Positions 10,501 to 18,586 of a stretch of DNA of 64,000 nucleotides are shown piece by piece. This stretch comes from Chitinophagaceae bacterium (lineage in GTDB: Bacteria; Bacteroidota; Bacteroidia; Chitinophagales; Chitinophagaceae). The first letter of the stretch is position 1. Each line of letters starts with the position of its first letter. The notes beneath the pieces are model-generated. The model saw only the letters and a program-made list of their open reading frames with translations. It was not told the origin of the DNA and made no database searches. The translations under genes and the position numbers were made by a program. The DNA is taken from assembly GCA_023957155.1 (NCBI GenBank), contig JAMLHK010000003.1, positions 342,238 through 406,237 on the forward strand. The letters run 5' to 3'.

Positions 10501-11666
10501 TTACCCGCGAAAACGGGAAGATCGGGGTGCATGTAGATATCATGGATAACAGCGCTGAAAAAAGAATGCTGGAAATAAAAGTCAGCGATACCGGTATCGG
10601 CATTCCGAAAGAAACCAAAGAGAAAATATTCGAGCGATTCTTCCAACATGATGTACCCGGTAATATGCTGAATCAGGGCAGCGGAATAGGATTAGCTATA
10701 TCAAAAGAATTTGCCCGTTTGCATGGAGGCGATATCAGGGTTGACAGTATTGTAGGGGAAGGCACTACCTTTACTGTTTTACTCCCTTTAACCGGATCAC
10801 TTACCAACATCTCACAAAAAAGCCACCCGGATATTGAAGAAGCATTAGTACATACCAATAGTGATGAAACCACCCACCGGATCAGCCGTAAAAAAAGCAT
10901 ATTGATCATAGAAGACAATGATGATATCCGGTTTTATATACAGGATAATCTCAGAAGTGATTATACCGTATACCAGGCTATAAACGGGAAGGAGGGCTGG
11001 AAGAAAGCTCAAGAGTTGCAACCCGACATGATCATAAGTGACGTGATGATGCCTGAGATGGATGGGATGGAATTACTACATAAACTCAAGACAGATACAA
11101 ATACCTCTCATATTCCTGTAATCCTGCTGACTGCCCGTGTAACAGATGAGCAGAAGCTGGAAGGATTAAATTCCGGCGCGGTAGATTATATAACGAAACC
11201 GTTTAGTTTTGAAATGCTGCAATCCCGCATAAAAACGCTGTTATTACAACAGGAGTCTATGCGGAACTTATTTCAAAAGCAGATCGAAATTAATCCGAAA
11301 GAGATCAGTGCCACACCGGTAGATGAAGAATTTATCAGCCAGGCTATCGGAATTGTGGAAAAAAACATATCGGAAACGGAGTTTTCCGTAGAAGATCTGA
11401 GCAGGGCTTTATTTATGAGTCGTGTTGCACTATATAAAAAATTGCTTGCCCTCACCGGTAAGGCACCTCTTGATTTTATACGTGTTATCCGAATGAAGCG
11501 AGCTGCCCAGCTCATGGAAAAAACTCAAATGACGGTGTCGGAAATAGCCTACGAAGTTGGGTTTAGTAATCCGAAATACTTTGCAAAACATTTTAAGAAA
11601 GAGTACAATACGCTCCCATCAGCATACATTGCGAAGAAACGAAACCGAAATAACGCCACAAGCTGA
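7521..11666 (+). CDS. Hybrid two-component system sensor/regulator (HTCS)
   Basis: A single-chain sensor, kinase and transcription factor of 1381 residues that senses periplasmic glycan fragments. After a signal peptide ending near TYSQ come two Reg_prop-type beta-propellers (about residues 30-680, many repeats of the WIGT...GGL type), a Y_Y_Y domain (about 715-805) and one membrane segment (about 815-837). The cytoplasmic part has a HisKA motif with phosphoacceptor His near 874 (NVSHEFRTP), an HATPase domain (about 990-1100, N and G boxes visible), a receiver with Asp near 1174 (SDVMMPEMDG), and a C-terminal AraC-type HTH (about 1285-1378). It is divergent from the GH31-SusC-SusD operon, its probable target. 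Confidence 0.96.
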   Translation: MVKESIHLLVLLFFCGLNTYSQKNEYQFMHIDVRQGLSHNQVNTIFKDDRGFMWFGTLSGLNRFDGYDFKVFRNDLHDTTTLSDNYIAGIFELPERKLWIVTRNGNNIYDPKTESFSRNDQRFLASLSLPAGNVTFISKDKKGNFWFVYQGLVGIYKYSPATRKAEKIFVRQGDIRGVSPGDVSMLTHDGDNNTWIIYRNGVIEKIDFATGKTGFTNEALQKKNNGKNENYFLFIDKDNELWITVPLSITHGGVYHYTPATNTLNYISKETNGTRINSNIISGIIQSADGKIWIGTDHGGINIIDKKTMQVQYLLNDAEDHTSISQNSVWCVYKDDKEVIWVGTFKQGVNYYSSELALFSLYKHKISDANSLPFEDINKFVEDKAGNIWIGTNGGGLLYFDRKLGKFKSFRHDPSDPNSISSDVVVSLCIDHENKLWVGTYFGGLNCYDGKKFKHYRHNVLDDSSISDDSIWEIFEDSDKKLWVGTLTSGLNLFDRATQTFRHFDVENRMLHSNYVSVIIEDRQKKLWLATSNGIDVLDKNQETTYTYNHDDKDLSSLSNNNVMSVLQDSRGKIWAGTREGLNLLDAEKKKFTVFRKEDGLPDNTILTILEDDAHNLWLGTPNGLSNGIVSTGENGETTVRFINYDESNGLQGREFNDKAAYKLHTGELAFGGPYGFNIFSPAKFPSARELPKIVLTGLHVFNQPVEPLKKVNGYQILSEAISETKEIALKYNHNVFSISFAALDIGMSSKNKFRYMLEGFNREWLSTDGRQRTVTYTNIDPGYYTLKIRMDSDDPSAMENAAVLRIHILPPFWRTVPAFILYILVVTGILLLARRLIIQRANMRFQMAQQQKEAERIHELDMMKLKFFTNVSHEFRTPISLILTPVEKLIKESGKEAQKKQYQLIYRNAKRLLGLVNQLLDFRKLEMKELRLQLFMGNIISFLKEITLSFTDLAEKKNITFTFLSTVEAADIPFDADKIERIMFNLLSNAFKFTRENGKIGVHVDIMDNSAEKRMLEIKVSDTGIGIPKETKEKIFERFFQHDVPGNMLNQGSGIGLAISKEFARLHGGDIRVDSIVGEGTTFTVLLPLTGSLTNISQKSHPDIEEALVHTNSDETTHRISRKKSILIIEDNDDIRFYIQDNLRSDYTVYQAINGKEGWKKAQELQPDMIISDVMMPEMDGMELLHKLKTDTNTSHIPVILLTARVTDEQKLEGLNSGAVDYITKPFSFEMLQSRIKTLLLQQESMRNLFQKQIEINPKEISATPVDEEFISQAIGIVEKNISETEFSVEDLSRALFMSRVALYKKLLALTGKAPLDFIRVIRMKRAAQLMEKTQMTVSEIAYEVGFSNPKYFAKHFKKEYNTLPSAYIAKKRNRNNATS

Positions 11667-11782
11667 TCGTTATCAAAAATTTCCGGTCAATGTAACCCAA
11701 CCACCGCCTGATATTATCGTTACCGGTATCCAACCGGTATAATCATCTACCCGCAGGAGCCCATACCATGAATCCGGAGGCT

Positions 11783-12601
11783 TTACTCAAAAAATATACG
11801 TATAGTTTGGTAAAACAACCGGTTTTGCAAATGAGCGGACTGCCTTTCGACATATCCCTGCAGCCCCAGCAATCCTGCTGCATTGCCTTTATTAATAGCG
11901 ATTTCCAGGTAACCTGCTGCATTAAATATGGCTAATTTTTCACCTTCGGGCACATCCGCATAGGTTTCACTGATCTTTTCAATGACCTCATCTCTTTTAA
12001 ATGCAATGGTAAACCGTCTTCCCTTTCGTTGCTCCTCAAATTGTTCACGGGTAATATTGATCACTACATTTTCAAAATGGTCAATAAAAATAATTTGCCC
12101 CTCCATCCAGTTCTCGCCCAGCATAGGCCGTAACGGATTTTTCTCCTCTATTTCAATATCTGGCATACCAAGCTGATGTATGCTCTGACCGCTGGCAATA
12201 GCCTGGATGCTTTTCCCGAAGATCCGGGCTATATGTAAAGTATTTTTGATGGCCGTCTTATCTAAGGGCAGGCCGATGACCAGCTCGGGCTTACCTTCGG
12301 TTATCATGGTAAGCAGTCCATTATCAGCGCATAAAATATATTGCCGGTTATGAAAAGCCAGGAGCAGGTGATCATGCCTGTTTTCAAAAAGATTCACCAG
12401 CACGATATGAAAAGCAAAATCAGGGAAATGCGCAATAACATTCCGGCACAGGTAAGCCGCACGGGGATAGTTAAAAGGAGTAAGCTCATGGCTGATATCT
12501 ACCAGGGAACATCCCGGAACCAATTGCAGCAATTGCCCTTTAATGGCTCCTGTGAGGTAATCTTTTTGTCCGATATCTGATGTAAGTGTTATTAAAGGCA
12601 T
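11783..12601 (-). CDS. SAM hydroxide adenosyltransferase / SAM hydrolase family (DUF62)
   Basis: Members of this family use water or hydroxide to split S-adenosyl-L-methionine into adenosine and L-methionine and are relatives of fluorinase and chlorinase. The N-terminus reads PLITLTSDIG, the family signature with the SAM-ribose binding Asp, followed by YLTGAIKGQL and, later, CADNGLLT, all family landmarks. I chose the ATG at 12601, giving 272 residues, because the family normally starts just before this signature; an in-frame ATG at 12652 would add 17 hydrophobic residues of no known role. The C-terminal domain begins with FIDHFENVVINI near the middle. It is convergent with the HTCS gene and stands alone. 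Confidence 0.85.
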   Translation of the reverse strand: MPLITLTSDIGQKDYLTGAIKGQLLQLVPGCSLVDISHELTPFNYPRAAYLCRNVIAHFPDFAFHIVLVNLFENRHDHLLLAFHNRQYILCADNGLLTMITEGKPELVIGLPLDKTAIKNTLHIARIFGKSIQAIASGQSIHQLGMPDIEIEEKNPLRPMLGENWMEGQIIFIDHFENVVINITREQFEEQRKGRRFTIAFKRDEVIEKISETYADVPEGEKLAIFNAAGYLEIAINKGNAAGLLGLQGYVERQSAHLQNRLFYQTIRIFFE

Positions 12602-12742
12602 GAGTAGAATCAGCAAGTATAACGCTATTCGTGCAAAAATAAGCGACTGCATCCGTAATAAAACGGGTTAACCCGTTGAAATGAAATAAAGGTGACACCG
12701 TCTGCACGTTTTAAAAGAAGAAAAGACATTATTTTTTAAAAG

Positions 12743-12773
12743 TTTGGCAATATCCCTTTTTCTCTTATTTTTG
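12743..12773 (+). promoter_or_regulatory. Bacteroidota-type promoter of tRNA-Lys
   Basis: A -33 box TTTG (12743-12746) and a -7 box TATTTTTG (12766-12773, matching TAnnTTTG) are separated by 19 bases. This fits the sigma-ABfr consensus exactly and lies about 60 bases upstream of the tRNA gene. Confidence 0.7.
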
Positions 12774-12834
12774 CACTCCTAAAAAATCAAATGGACTAAA
12801 GTTTAAAAGTTAAGCCATTTGATAAAAGCGCTTT

Positions 12835-12907
12835 GATTCCGTAGCTCAGTTGGTAGAGCAATACACTTTTAATGTATGGGTCCTGGGTTCGAGTCCCAGC
12901 GGGATCA
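12835..12907 (+). tRNA. tRNA-Lys (anticodon TTT)
   Basis: A complete 73-base cloverleaf. The acceptor stem GATTCCG pairs with CGGGATC (one G-T), the D arm is GCTC/GAGC, the anticodon stem ATACA/TGTAT holds loop CTTTTAA with anticodon TTT, and the T arm is CTGGG-TTCGAGT-CCCAG. The discriminator base is A and CCA is not encoded. Confidence 0.97.
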
Positions 12908-12919
12908 CGGAAAAATAAG

Positions 12920-12955
12920 AAGCCTTCAAAGTCCCTGATTTTGAAGGCTTTTTTG
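12920..12955 (+). terminator. Rho-independent terminator after tRNA-Lys
   Basis: A 10-bp stem AGCCTTCAAA (12921-12930) / TTTGAAGGCT (12940-12949) with a 9-base loop is followed by a run of T, just 13 bases after the tRNA. Confidence 0.9.
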
Positions 12956-13057
12956 TGTTCGATCAATAGATACTGACAAACCCGGAAAACCATAATCAAC
13001 TAATATAGAACTCATAATAAGTTCGAGTGCCAAGAGGATTTTTGATTTAAAATGAAA

Positions 13058-13192
13058 TTAATCTTCGAAAGCTTTTTTATTCAGCCTGAAATACTGGTCA
13101 ACCACAATCTTTGATATCTTAGATACGAAGTCTAAAATAATTTCAGCTTCGCCTTCTGTTACAATTGTTCCATGCTTTGCCAATATCTTCAT
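13058..13192 (-). CDS. Small conserved-looking protein, 44 residues
   Basis: The ATG at 13192 opens a short frame ending in TAA at 13058. The product is dominated by a single amphipathic helix with the pattern KHGTIVTEGEAEIILDF and ends in basic and acidic residues. I have an impression of similar very small Bacteroidota proteins with a KHG-x-V-T-x-EEA core, but the function is unknown. The ATG overlaps the TGA of another short frame (ATGA). It could be a remnant of a longer gene because the window shows nothing else coding here. Codon use looks coding-like. It is too short to be certain without homologues. Confidence 0.45.
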   Translation of the reverse strand: MKILAKHGTIVTEGEAEIILDFVSKISKIVVDQYFRLNKKAFED

Positions 13193-13555
13193 GAGGTACG
13201 CCAGAGGTGTAACGCCATCGGTAAGATGTATCCTTTTACCCTTAAAAAGAATCCATCCTGTATTTTTTTAATGTATAGCTTTGTGCATTATCCAGGTTTG
13301 CCCGGTTCTTCCGAAAGGAAACGGGAATATCTCCGAAGGTTTTTAAGAAGGTGCGATGAGCACGGGCCAAACGGGATTGATTCACCAACCATCAAACAAC
13401 AACTCAAATAAAAGAATAGGTACACCGGGAAACGATATTCTCATTATGCAAATCAACCGGACAACAGACATTCATATGCAGGACATGCCCGATGAAAAAG
13501 GGCTTCCCGAACCGATTCCGGCACAGAACAATATAGTGATGTAAGAATAATAAAT
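13193..13555. other. Intergenic stretch with no supported gene
   Basis: Between the 44-residue frame and the antiporter only weak overlapping open frames exist on both strands, none with family motifs or a convincing start context. I see no promoter matching TTTG-N19-21-TAnnTTTG and no strong hairpin. Confidence 0.5.
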
Positions 13556-15136
13556 ATGGTAGAACATTTTGTATTCTATTTAGCATTGGTACTGGTTATT
13601 ATATCGGCTATAATGCTCGCCAACAGGCTGAAAATCGCTTATCCGATATTGTTGGTCATAGCCGGGTTGCTGGTCAGCTTTATTCCCGGAACGCCGGTAA
13701 TAAAAATTGATCCTGAGCTTATCTTTATTATTTTTCTGCCTCCGCTTTTATATGAAGCAGCCTTTGCCGTTTCCTGGAAAGAGATGTGGAAATTCAGGCG
13801 CATCATTACCAATTTTGCTTTCGTTGTTGTATTTCTCACTGCCCTGTCCGTGGCTTTCGTGGCAAACAGCTATATACCCGGATTTTCGCTGGCAATGGGG
13901 TTTGTGCTTGGAGGGATCGTCTCCCCGCCTGACGCCGTGAGCGCAGGAGCCATCCTGAAATTTGTTAAAGTACCTAAAAGTATTTCTACTTTACTGGAAG
14001 GCGAAAGTTTATTCAATGATGCCTCTTCATTGATCATTTTTCGCTTTGCCATGGTAGCTGTTGCCACAGGCCAGTTCATCTGGCAGGACGCGGCAATGAG
14101 CTTCGGATGGATGGTCATCGGAGGCGTAGGAATAGGTGTATTGCTGGCTTTTATTTTTCTGAAAGTACACCGCATCTTTCCTACCGATGTCAATATGGAT
14201 ACAATTTTAAGCCTCGTTGCTCCTTATATTATGTATATCGCAGCAGAAGAAGTACACGCTTCAGGCGTTCTGGCAGTAGTGAGCGGCGGATTATTTTTAT
14301 CGGTCAGGAGGCATGAATTTCTCCGCACTGCCGGGTCGAGACTAAAAGGCTCTAATGTTTGGGAGAGCTTTGCTTTTTTGATCAATGGAATTGTATTTCT
14401 GCTGATAGGATTGGATTTACCGGAAATCATGCAGGGACTGAACAATGAAGGGATCGGCTTATCAGAAGCTATAGGATATGGTTTGCTGGTTACCGCTGTG
14501 CTCATTACTATAAGGTTTATTGCAGCTTTCGGCGCGTTGATAGCTACTCTTTTCATGCGGAATTTCATCAATGTAGCCCAACGGGCGCCAGGCATAAAAG
14601 CGCCTTTACTTTTGGGATGGACCGGCATGCGGGGTGTGGTTTCACTGGCTGCGGCTTTGTCTATTCCGGTACAAATGGACAACGGACAGGCATTTCCACA
14701 CCGGGATCTTATTCTTTTCATTACGTTTATCGTAATTCTTGTAACACTTATTGTACAGGGACTGACCTTGCCCGCACTGATCAAAAAATTAAAACTATCA
14801 GGCAGTAACAATTATCTCTCTGAAGAAGAAACCGAAAATCTGTTGAGGAAGGGAATGAAGCAGGCCGCATTTACCTACCTGAAAGAAAACTACCAGCACC
14901 GGAAAGAAGAAAATATATATTTTCAAAAACTGATGGACCGGCTGGAGCAGGAAAACAAGGAAAACGCCGTTCATACATTATCTGAGGAAGGCAGGGAAAT
15001 CTATTTCAAAACACTGGAAGAACAAAGAAAGTGGCTGCGTAAGGAGAATAAAAACAACCCGGAAATTGATGAAGAAATCATAAGACAGTATTTGCGAAAG
15101 CTGGATTTGGAGGAAGAACGGTTGAGAATCGGGTAA
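13556..15136 (+). CDS. CPA1-family Na+/H+ antiporter
   Basis: A 526-residue inner-membrane cation/proton exchanger. About twelve hydrophobic segments span residues 1-410. Two CPA1 hallmarks are present: SPPDAVSAGAILK near residue 121, and EGESLFNDASSLIIF near 147, whose Asp lies at the ion-binding site. The last 115 residues are hydrophilic, helical and highly charged (EEERLRIG end), a cytoplasmic regulatory tail common in this family. It probably exports Na+ to control pH and salt. It is followed 146 bases later by an NAD(P)-binding protein gene on the same strand, but the gap does not force an operon. Confidence 0.93.
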   Translation: MVEHFVFYLALVLVIISAIMLANRLKIAYPILLVIAGLLVSFIPGTPVIKIDPELIFIIFLPPLLYEAAFAVSWKEMWKFRRIITNFAFVVVFLTALSVAFVANSYIPGFSLAMGFVLGGIVSPPDAVSAGAILKFVKVPKSISTLLEGESLFNDASSLIIFRFAMVAVATGQFIWQDAAMSFGWMVIGGVGIGVLLAFIFLKVHRIFPTDVNMDTILSLVAPYIMYIAAEEVHASGVLAVVSGGLFLSVRRHEFLRTAGSRLKGSNVWESFAFLINGIVFLLIGLDLPEIMQGLNNEGIGLSEAIGYGLLVTAVLITIRFIAAFGALIATLFMRNFINVAQRAPGIKAPLLLGWTGMRGVVSLAAALSIPVQMDNGQAFPHRDLILFITFIVILVTLIVQGLTLPALIKKLKLSGSNNYLSEEETENLLRKGMKQAAFTYLKENYQHRKEENIYFQKLMDRLEQENKENAVHTLSEEGREIYFKTLEEQRKWLRKENKNNPEIDEEIIRQYLRKLDLEEERLRIG

Positions 15137-15282
15137 TGACAGAGTAAGTAAGTTCTCCATTCAGAAGCTAACCGGTGAGTGAAAAATAAAATAGCAGGAG
15201 CAAAAAATAATGAATCAGGAAATAAGCGTTATCCCCACCCGTACGGCAGACGAGTGTGTACCATAATCTATAAAACGAATAT

Positions 15283-15960
15283 ATGAACCCAATGAAAAGG
15301 CTGAAAATCATTATTACCGGGGCTACGGGAATGGTTGGTGAAGGCGTACTGCAGGAATGTATTGCCAATGACAAAGTAGAAAAAATATTGCTTATCAACC
15401 GCAGACCAAGCGGATATGCCCATCCCAAAATCGAAGAAGTCTTACACAGCGATTTCAACAATATCTCGTCTGCAGCGGATAAGCTGACGGGTTACGATGC
15501 CTGTTATTTTTGTGCCGGTATTTCTTCGGTAGGGATGAATGAGGAAAAGTACATCCGGGTTACTTATGATTTGACGATGAACTTTGCAAGAGCACTCTCA
15601 CAAGCCAACCCGGAAATGGTATTTTGCTATGTTTCGGGAGCAGGTACAGACAGCACCGGGAAAAGCAGGCAAATGTGGGCAAGGGTAAAAGGCAAAACGG
15701 AAAATGACCTGGCAAAGCTGCCTTTCAAAGCCGTTTACCATTTCCGTCCGGCTTTTATGAGATCCTCCAAAGGAGCAAAGCACGTAAAAGGATTGAACAA
15801 ATTCATCAACCGGCTGTTCCCTTTTTTCAGGATATTCAGCAAAACATATTTCCTGACGCTGGAAGAAGTAGGCAGAGCGATGATCAACGTAACCCTGAAC
15901 GGGTATAGTAAAAATGTTGTGGAGGTAAAGGATATTGCGGTGCTTTCTAAAAGTGAATAG
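15283..15960 (+). CDS. NAD(P)-binding Rossmann-fold epimerase-like protein
   Basis: A 225-residue atypical short-chain dehydrogenase-like protein. The dinucleotide-binding motif TGATGMVGEG lies near residues 13-22. The sequence then follows the pattern of nucleoside-diphosphate-sugar epimerase-like proteins of the HTATIP2/YbjT type, with CYVSGAGTDSTGKS near residue 112 and FRPAFM near 152. There is no classical YxxxK, so catalysis is doubtful and a binding or reductase role on an unknown substrate is possible. An in-frame ATG nine bases downstream (MKRLK) is an equally good start. Confidence 0.75.
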   Translation: MNPMKRLKIIITGATGMVGEGVLQECIANDKVEKILLINRRPSGYAHPKIEEVLHSDFNNISSAADKLTGYDACYFCAGISSVGMNEEKYIRVTYDLTMNFARALSQANPEMVFCYVSGAGTDSTGKSRQMWARVKGKTENDLAKLPFKAVYHFRPAFMRSSKGAKHVKGLNKFINRLFPFFRIFSKTYFLTLEEVGRAMINVTLNGYSKNVVEVKDIAVLSKSE

Positions 15961-16108
15961 ATTTTAAAAATCAGTGAAATATATCAAGCTCCCGCAGATA
16001 ACGTAAATGCACGCAAATAGTACACCTTTATTGATCAAATCAATTTTGTCATTTGCATGTTTATGAAAGAAAAGATACGTGAGCCATGTTAATGATGATG
16101 ACCGATTT

Positions 16109-16519
16109 TTATTTTAGGTTTAACCAGTCCGTATTTAAATTTAAATCATCGTGTTTCTTTGAATCAGCCCAAAGTTCATCATCTGTCAAGTTAGTTTCAA
16201 TTAATTCAACCGGCATTCCGCCATCGTTTATAATAGCCACTTTATATCCGGAAATTGGCTCATAAGGGCCTAAGATAACATCTTGTCCTTGTATAGCACT
16301 CATCAGATTTTCAACTTTCAGCGCAACATGCGGATTGTTTTTTATTACAGGATGTAACGGACTGTTTTCTTCAAAACGATGAAACTGAAACCTAAACTTT
16401 CCATTATTATCCGAAGTGTACATTCTGAAACTTTCGCTATAACGCTCATTAGGCCTTATGTTCTGTATCGGAATTCCTACATGATGAAAACTATATTTGA
16501 AATCAATTTTATGTGCCAA
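16109..16519 (-). CDS. VOC/glyoxalase-like domain protein
   Basis: A 136-residue protein with the outline of a vicinal-oxygen-chelate fold: an opening beta strand HHVGIPIQN, a central HVALKVENL strand-helix and a final strand PVELIETN whose Glu is often a metal ligand. The function is not predictable. The only in-frame start before the first domain strand is a TTG codon at 16519, directly after an in-frame TGA, so this gene uses TTG or has lost its start. It is followed downstream by no close partner and lies just after the NAD(P)-binding gene at 16544 on the same strand. Confidence 0.6.
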   Translation of the reverse strand: MAHKIDFKYSFHHVGIPIQNIRPNERYSESFRMYTSDNNGKFRFQFHRFEENSPLHPVIKNNPHVALKVENLMSAIQGQDVILGPYEPISGYKVAIINDGGMPVELIETNLTDDELWADSKKHDDLNLNTDWLNLK

Positions 16520-16543
16520 CGGTCAAATTTTGATTTATTGCTT

Positions 16544-17176
16544 TTATTTGTTTGACAATGAAACATATTTGCCCAGCTCAGTTGGATTTTCAGCCTGCTT
16601 TACCAGGAAATCGGCAACATCGGAACGATTAATGCTGCCGATGTTGATGCCTTCAAAAAGTTGTGTTTCTGCTCTGTATTTCTCGGTCAATGGCTTGTCT
16701 TTCAGGATTCCGGGTCTGACGATTTCCCATTTTATTCCTGATCTTGTAATAATTTCCTCCATTTTAGTTTTGTCGGCATACACCTCTTTAAGGAATAGTT
16801 TGAAAAATATTTTCATTAAAAAAGAGTTGTAAGCACCGCTTTCTCCTGCTCCAAAACCTGTTACTACTATGAATGGGACCCGGGTATTTGTTCCTTGTTG
16901 AACTACTGTCAAAAGTTTGGCAAAGTCTGAATAGAGCGTAGTGGGTTTCATAGCTTTTCCTGTTCCTACAGCTACAATTACAGCATCTGCATTTTCAATA
17001 GATCTTTTCAGGTCGGTTTCATTTGTTGCACTTCCTTTTATCATTATTAAATTAGGGCTGTTCGGCAATGAAATTTCTGACCTGGAAAGCGTTGTTACTT
17101 TATGATTTCGTTGCAAAGCTCTTTTTACGGTTTCGAGTCCAACACCTGCCGAGGCACCTATGATGGTAATGTTCAT
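16544..17176 (-). CDS. NAD(P)H-binding protein, NmrA-like SDR
   Basis: A 210-residue Rossmann-fold protein starting at the ATG at 17176, where the dinucleotide motif IGASAGVGLETV begins within a few residues of the start. A longer frame upstream to 17293 adds 39 residues that do not look like part of the fold. Further landmarks are DAVIVAVGTG near residue 66 and WEIVRPGILKD near 155, typical of NAD(P)H-binding NmrA-type proteins. Its substrate is unknown. It lies 25 bases upstream of the VOC-like gene on the same strand and may be co-transcribed with it. Confidence 0.8.
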   Translation of the reverse strand: MNITIIGASAGVGLETVKRALQRNHKVTTLSRSEISLPNSPNLIMIKGSATNETDLKRSIENADAVIVAVGTGKAMKPTTLYSDFAKLLTVVQQGTNTRVPFIVVTGFGAGESGAYNSFLMKIFFKLFLKEVYADKTKMEEIITRSGIKWEIVRPGILKDKPLTEKYRAETQLFEGINIGSINRSDVADFLVKQAENPTELGKYVSLSNK

Positions 17177-17275
17177 TTTATTGATCCAATTATTGCCGGT
17201 AAAGGTATTGATACCGTATCTAAAATATACTACATTTGAAAAAATACCACTATCTTTTAGGATACCACAAGTTAA

Positions 17276-18472
17276 TTGTAATCTCTCCCGCACATAACAC
17301 AGGTTTTCACAGAAAATATTCCAAAAAAATCAGCGGCGATCTGCGAAATCTGCGGGAAATAAAAAACAATGACTGAAAACGAGATATCGTATATCATCAA
17401 TGGATTGTAATCTCTCCCGCAGATAACACAGATTTTCGCAGATAATATTTCAAAAAATCAGCGGGGGTCTGCGAAATCTGCGGGAAATAAAAAACAATGA
17501 CTGAAAACAAGATATCGTATATCATCAATGGATTGTAATCTCTCCCGCAGATAACACAGATTTTCACAGATAATATTGCAAAAAATCAGCGGGGGTCTGC
17601 GAAATCTGCGGGAAATAAAAAAAGCAATGACTGAAAACGAGATATCATATATCATCAGAGGAGCTATATTCGATGTGTATAACAACCTCGGACCCGGTCT
17701 CCTGGAATCGGCTTATGAAGCTGCGCTGCAGTACGAATTGCTGAAGAGAGGAATGAAAGTCGAATCACAAGTTCCTTTACCTCTTGTTTATGATCAGATC
17801 AAATTAGAAATAGGTTATCGAATTGATCTGTTAGTGGATAACAAAGTAATTATTGAAATTAAATCTGTCGAAAATTTATCGGAAGTTCATCATAAGCAGG
17901 TAATTACTTATCTAAAATTATCTGGCAAAAAATTGGGAATACTTGTAAATTTTAATTGTACACAAATTGACAGGTCTATCTTTAGAAAGGTCAATGGATT
18001 GTAATCCCTCCCGCAGATAACACAGGTTTTTACAGAAAATATTCCAAAAAAATCAGCGGCGATCTGCGAAATCAGCGGGAAATAAAAAACAATGACTGAA
18101 AACAAGATATTGTATATGATCAATGGATTGTAATCCCCCGCAGATAACGCAGATATCCGCAGAAAATATTCCAAAAAAATCAGCGGAGGTCTGCAAAATC
18201 AGCGGGAAATAAAAAATAATGACTGAAAACAAGATATCCTATATAATCAATGGATTATAATCCCTCCCGCAGATAACGCAGATTTTCGCAGAATAATATT
18301 GCAAAAAATCTGCGGAGGTCTGCGAAATCAGCAGGAAATAAAAAACAATGACTGAAAACAAGATATCGTATATCATCAATGGATTGTAATCTCTCCCGCA
18401 GATAACACAGATTTTTACAGAAAATATTAAAAAAATCAGCGGGAGTCTGCGAGATCTGCGGGAAATAAAAAG
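17276..18472 (+). repeat. Minisatellite of seven ~128-bp units; one unit holds the intact GxxExxY gene
   Basis: Units begin with TTGTAATC(T/C)CTCCCGC at 17276, 17405, 17533, 17999, 18128, 18255 (variant TTATAATC) and 18384. Each unit is a long imperfect hairpin (CCCGCAGAT near its start pairs with ATCTGCGGG near its end) followed by a 13-codon mini-ORF MTENKISYIINGL. That mini-ORF equals the first ten codons of the GxxExxY gene joined to its last three. The unit starting at 17533 contains the full gene instead and is 466 bases long. So the short units are internal-deletion derivatives of hairpin-plus-gene; a TCA direct repeat sits at both deletion edges. Two further units lie inverted at 23.75-24.03 kb. 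Confidence 0.9.
17627..18004 (+). CDS. GxxExxY protein
   Basis: A 125-residue protein of the GxxExxY family (TIGR04256), widespread and of unknown function; the fold is thought to be nuclease-like. The defining GPGLLESAYE motif lies near residue 22, the family N-terminus TENEISYII is present, and the C-terminal half has the conserved-looking strand pattern IDLLVDNKVIIEIKSVENLSE with the acidic and lysine residues expected of a PD-(D/E)XK-like site. I chose the ATG at 17627 because it matches the family start and the copies in the repeat units; an earlier frame start lies in the hairpin repeat. It stands in the middle of a tandem repeat derived from itself. Confidence 0.9.
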   Translation: MTENEISYIIRGAIFDVYNNLGPGLLESAYEAALQYELLKRGMKVESQVPLPLVYDQIKLEIGYRIDLLVDNKVIIEIKSVENLSEVHHKQVITYLKLSGKKLGILVNFNCTQIDRSIFRKVNGL

Positions 18473-18546
18473 AAGATGATAATCGGAATTACAAGCCTGA
18501 TCGTGTTGGTTGCCTTGGGAGTATTACTTTTTTAATCTCTAACATC
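18384..18546 (+). repeat. Left arm of long inverted repeat bracketing the encapsulin island
   Basis: The last minisatellite unit plus the 19-codon mini-ORF and the bases AATCTCTAACATC recur in inverted orientation at 23675-23840 with only a few mismatches. The innermost identical bases are 18546 and 23675. The arms enclose about 5.1 kb. Confidence 0.88.
18476..18535 (+). CDS. Hydrophobic 19-residue mini-ORF, copy 1
   Basis: ATG at 18476 to TAA at 18533-18535 encodes a 19-residue, almost wholly hydrophobic peptide (begins MIIGITSL, ends GVLLF) that would form one membrane helix. An identical sequence lies inverted at 23686-23745. No ribosome-binding site is obvious, which is normal in this phylum. 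It may be translated or may just be part of the repeat. Confidence 0.35.
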   Translation: MIIGITSLIVLVALGVLLF

Positions 18547-18586
18547 AATTGTTCTATACTTCCTCCTGTTTACCCGGAACACGCTT

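Noticed and set aside
12796-12999. Minus-strand open frame across tRNA-Lys (AGTRTQDPY-type peptide)
   Set aside because: It is the reverse complement of the tRNA, a common false gene.
13172-13544. Two plus-strand frames of 79 and 62 residues before the antiporter
   Set aside because: No motif, poor composition, overlap with each other.
17276-18472. CRISPR array
   Set aside because: Units are ~128 bp with a hairpin and a gene remnant; there are no short repeats with unique spacers and no cas genes.
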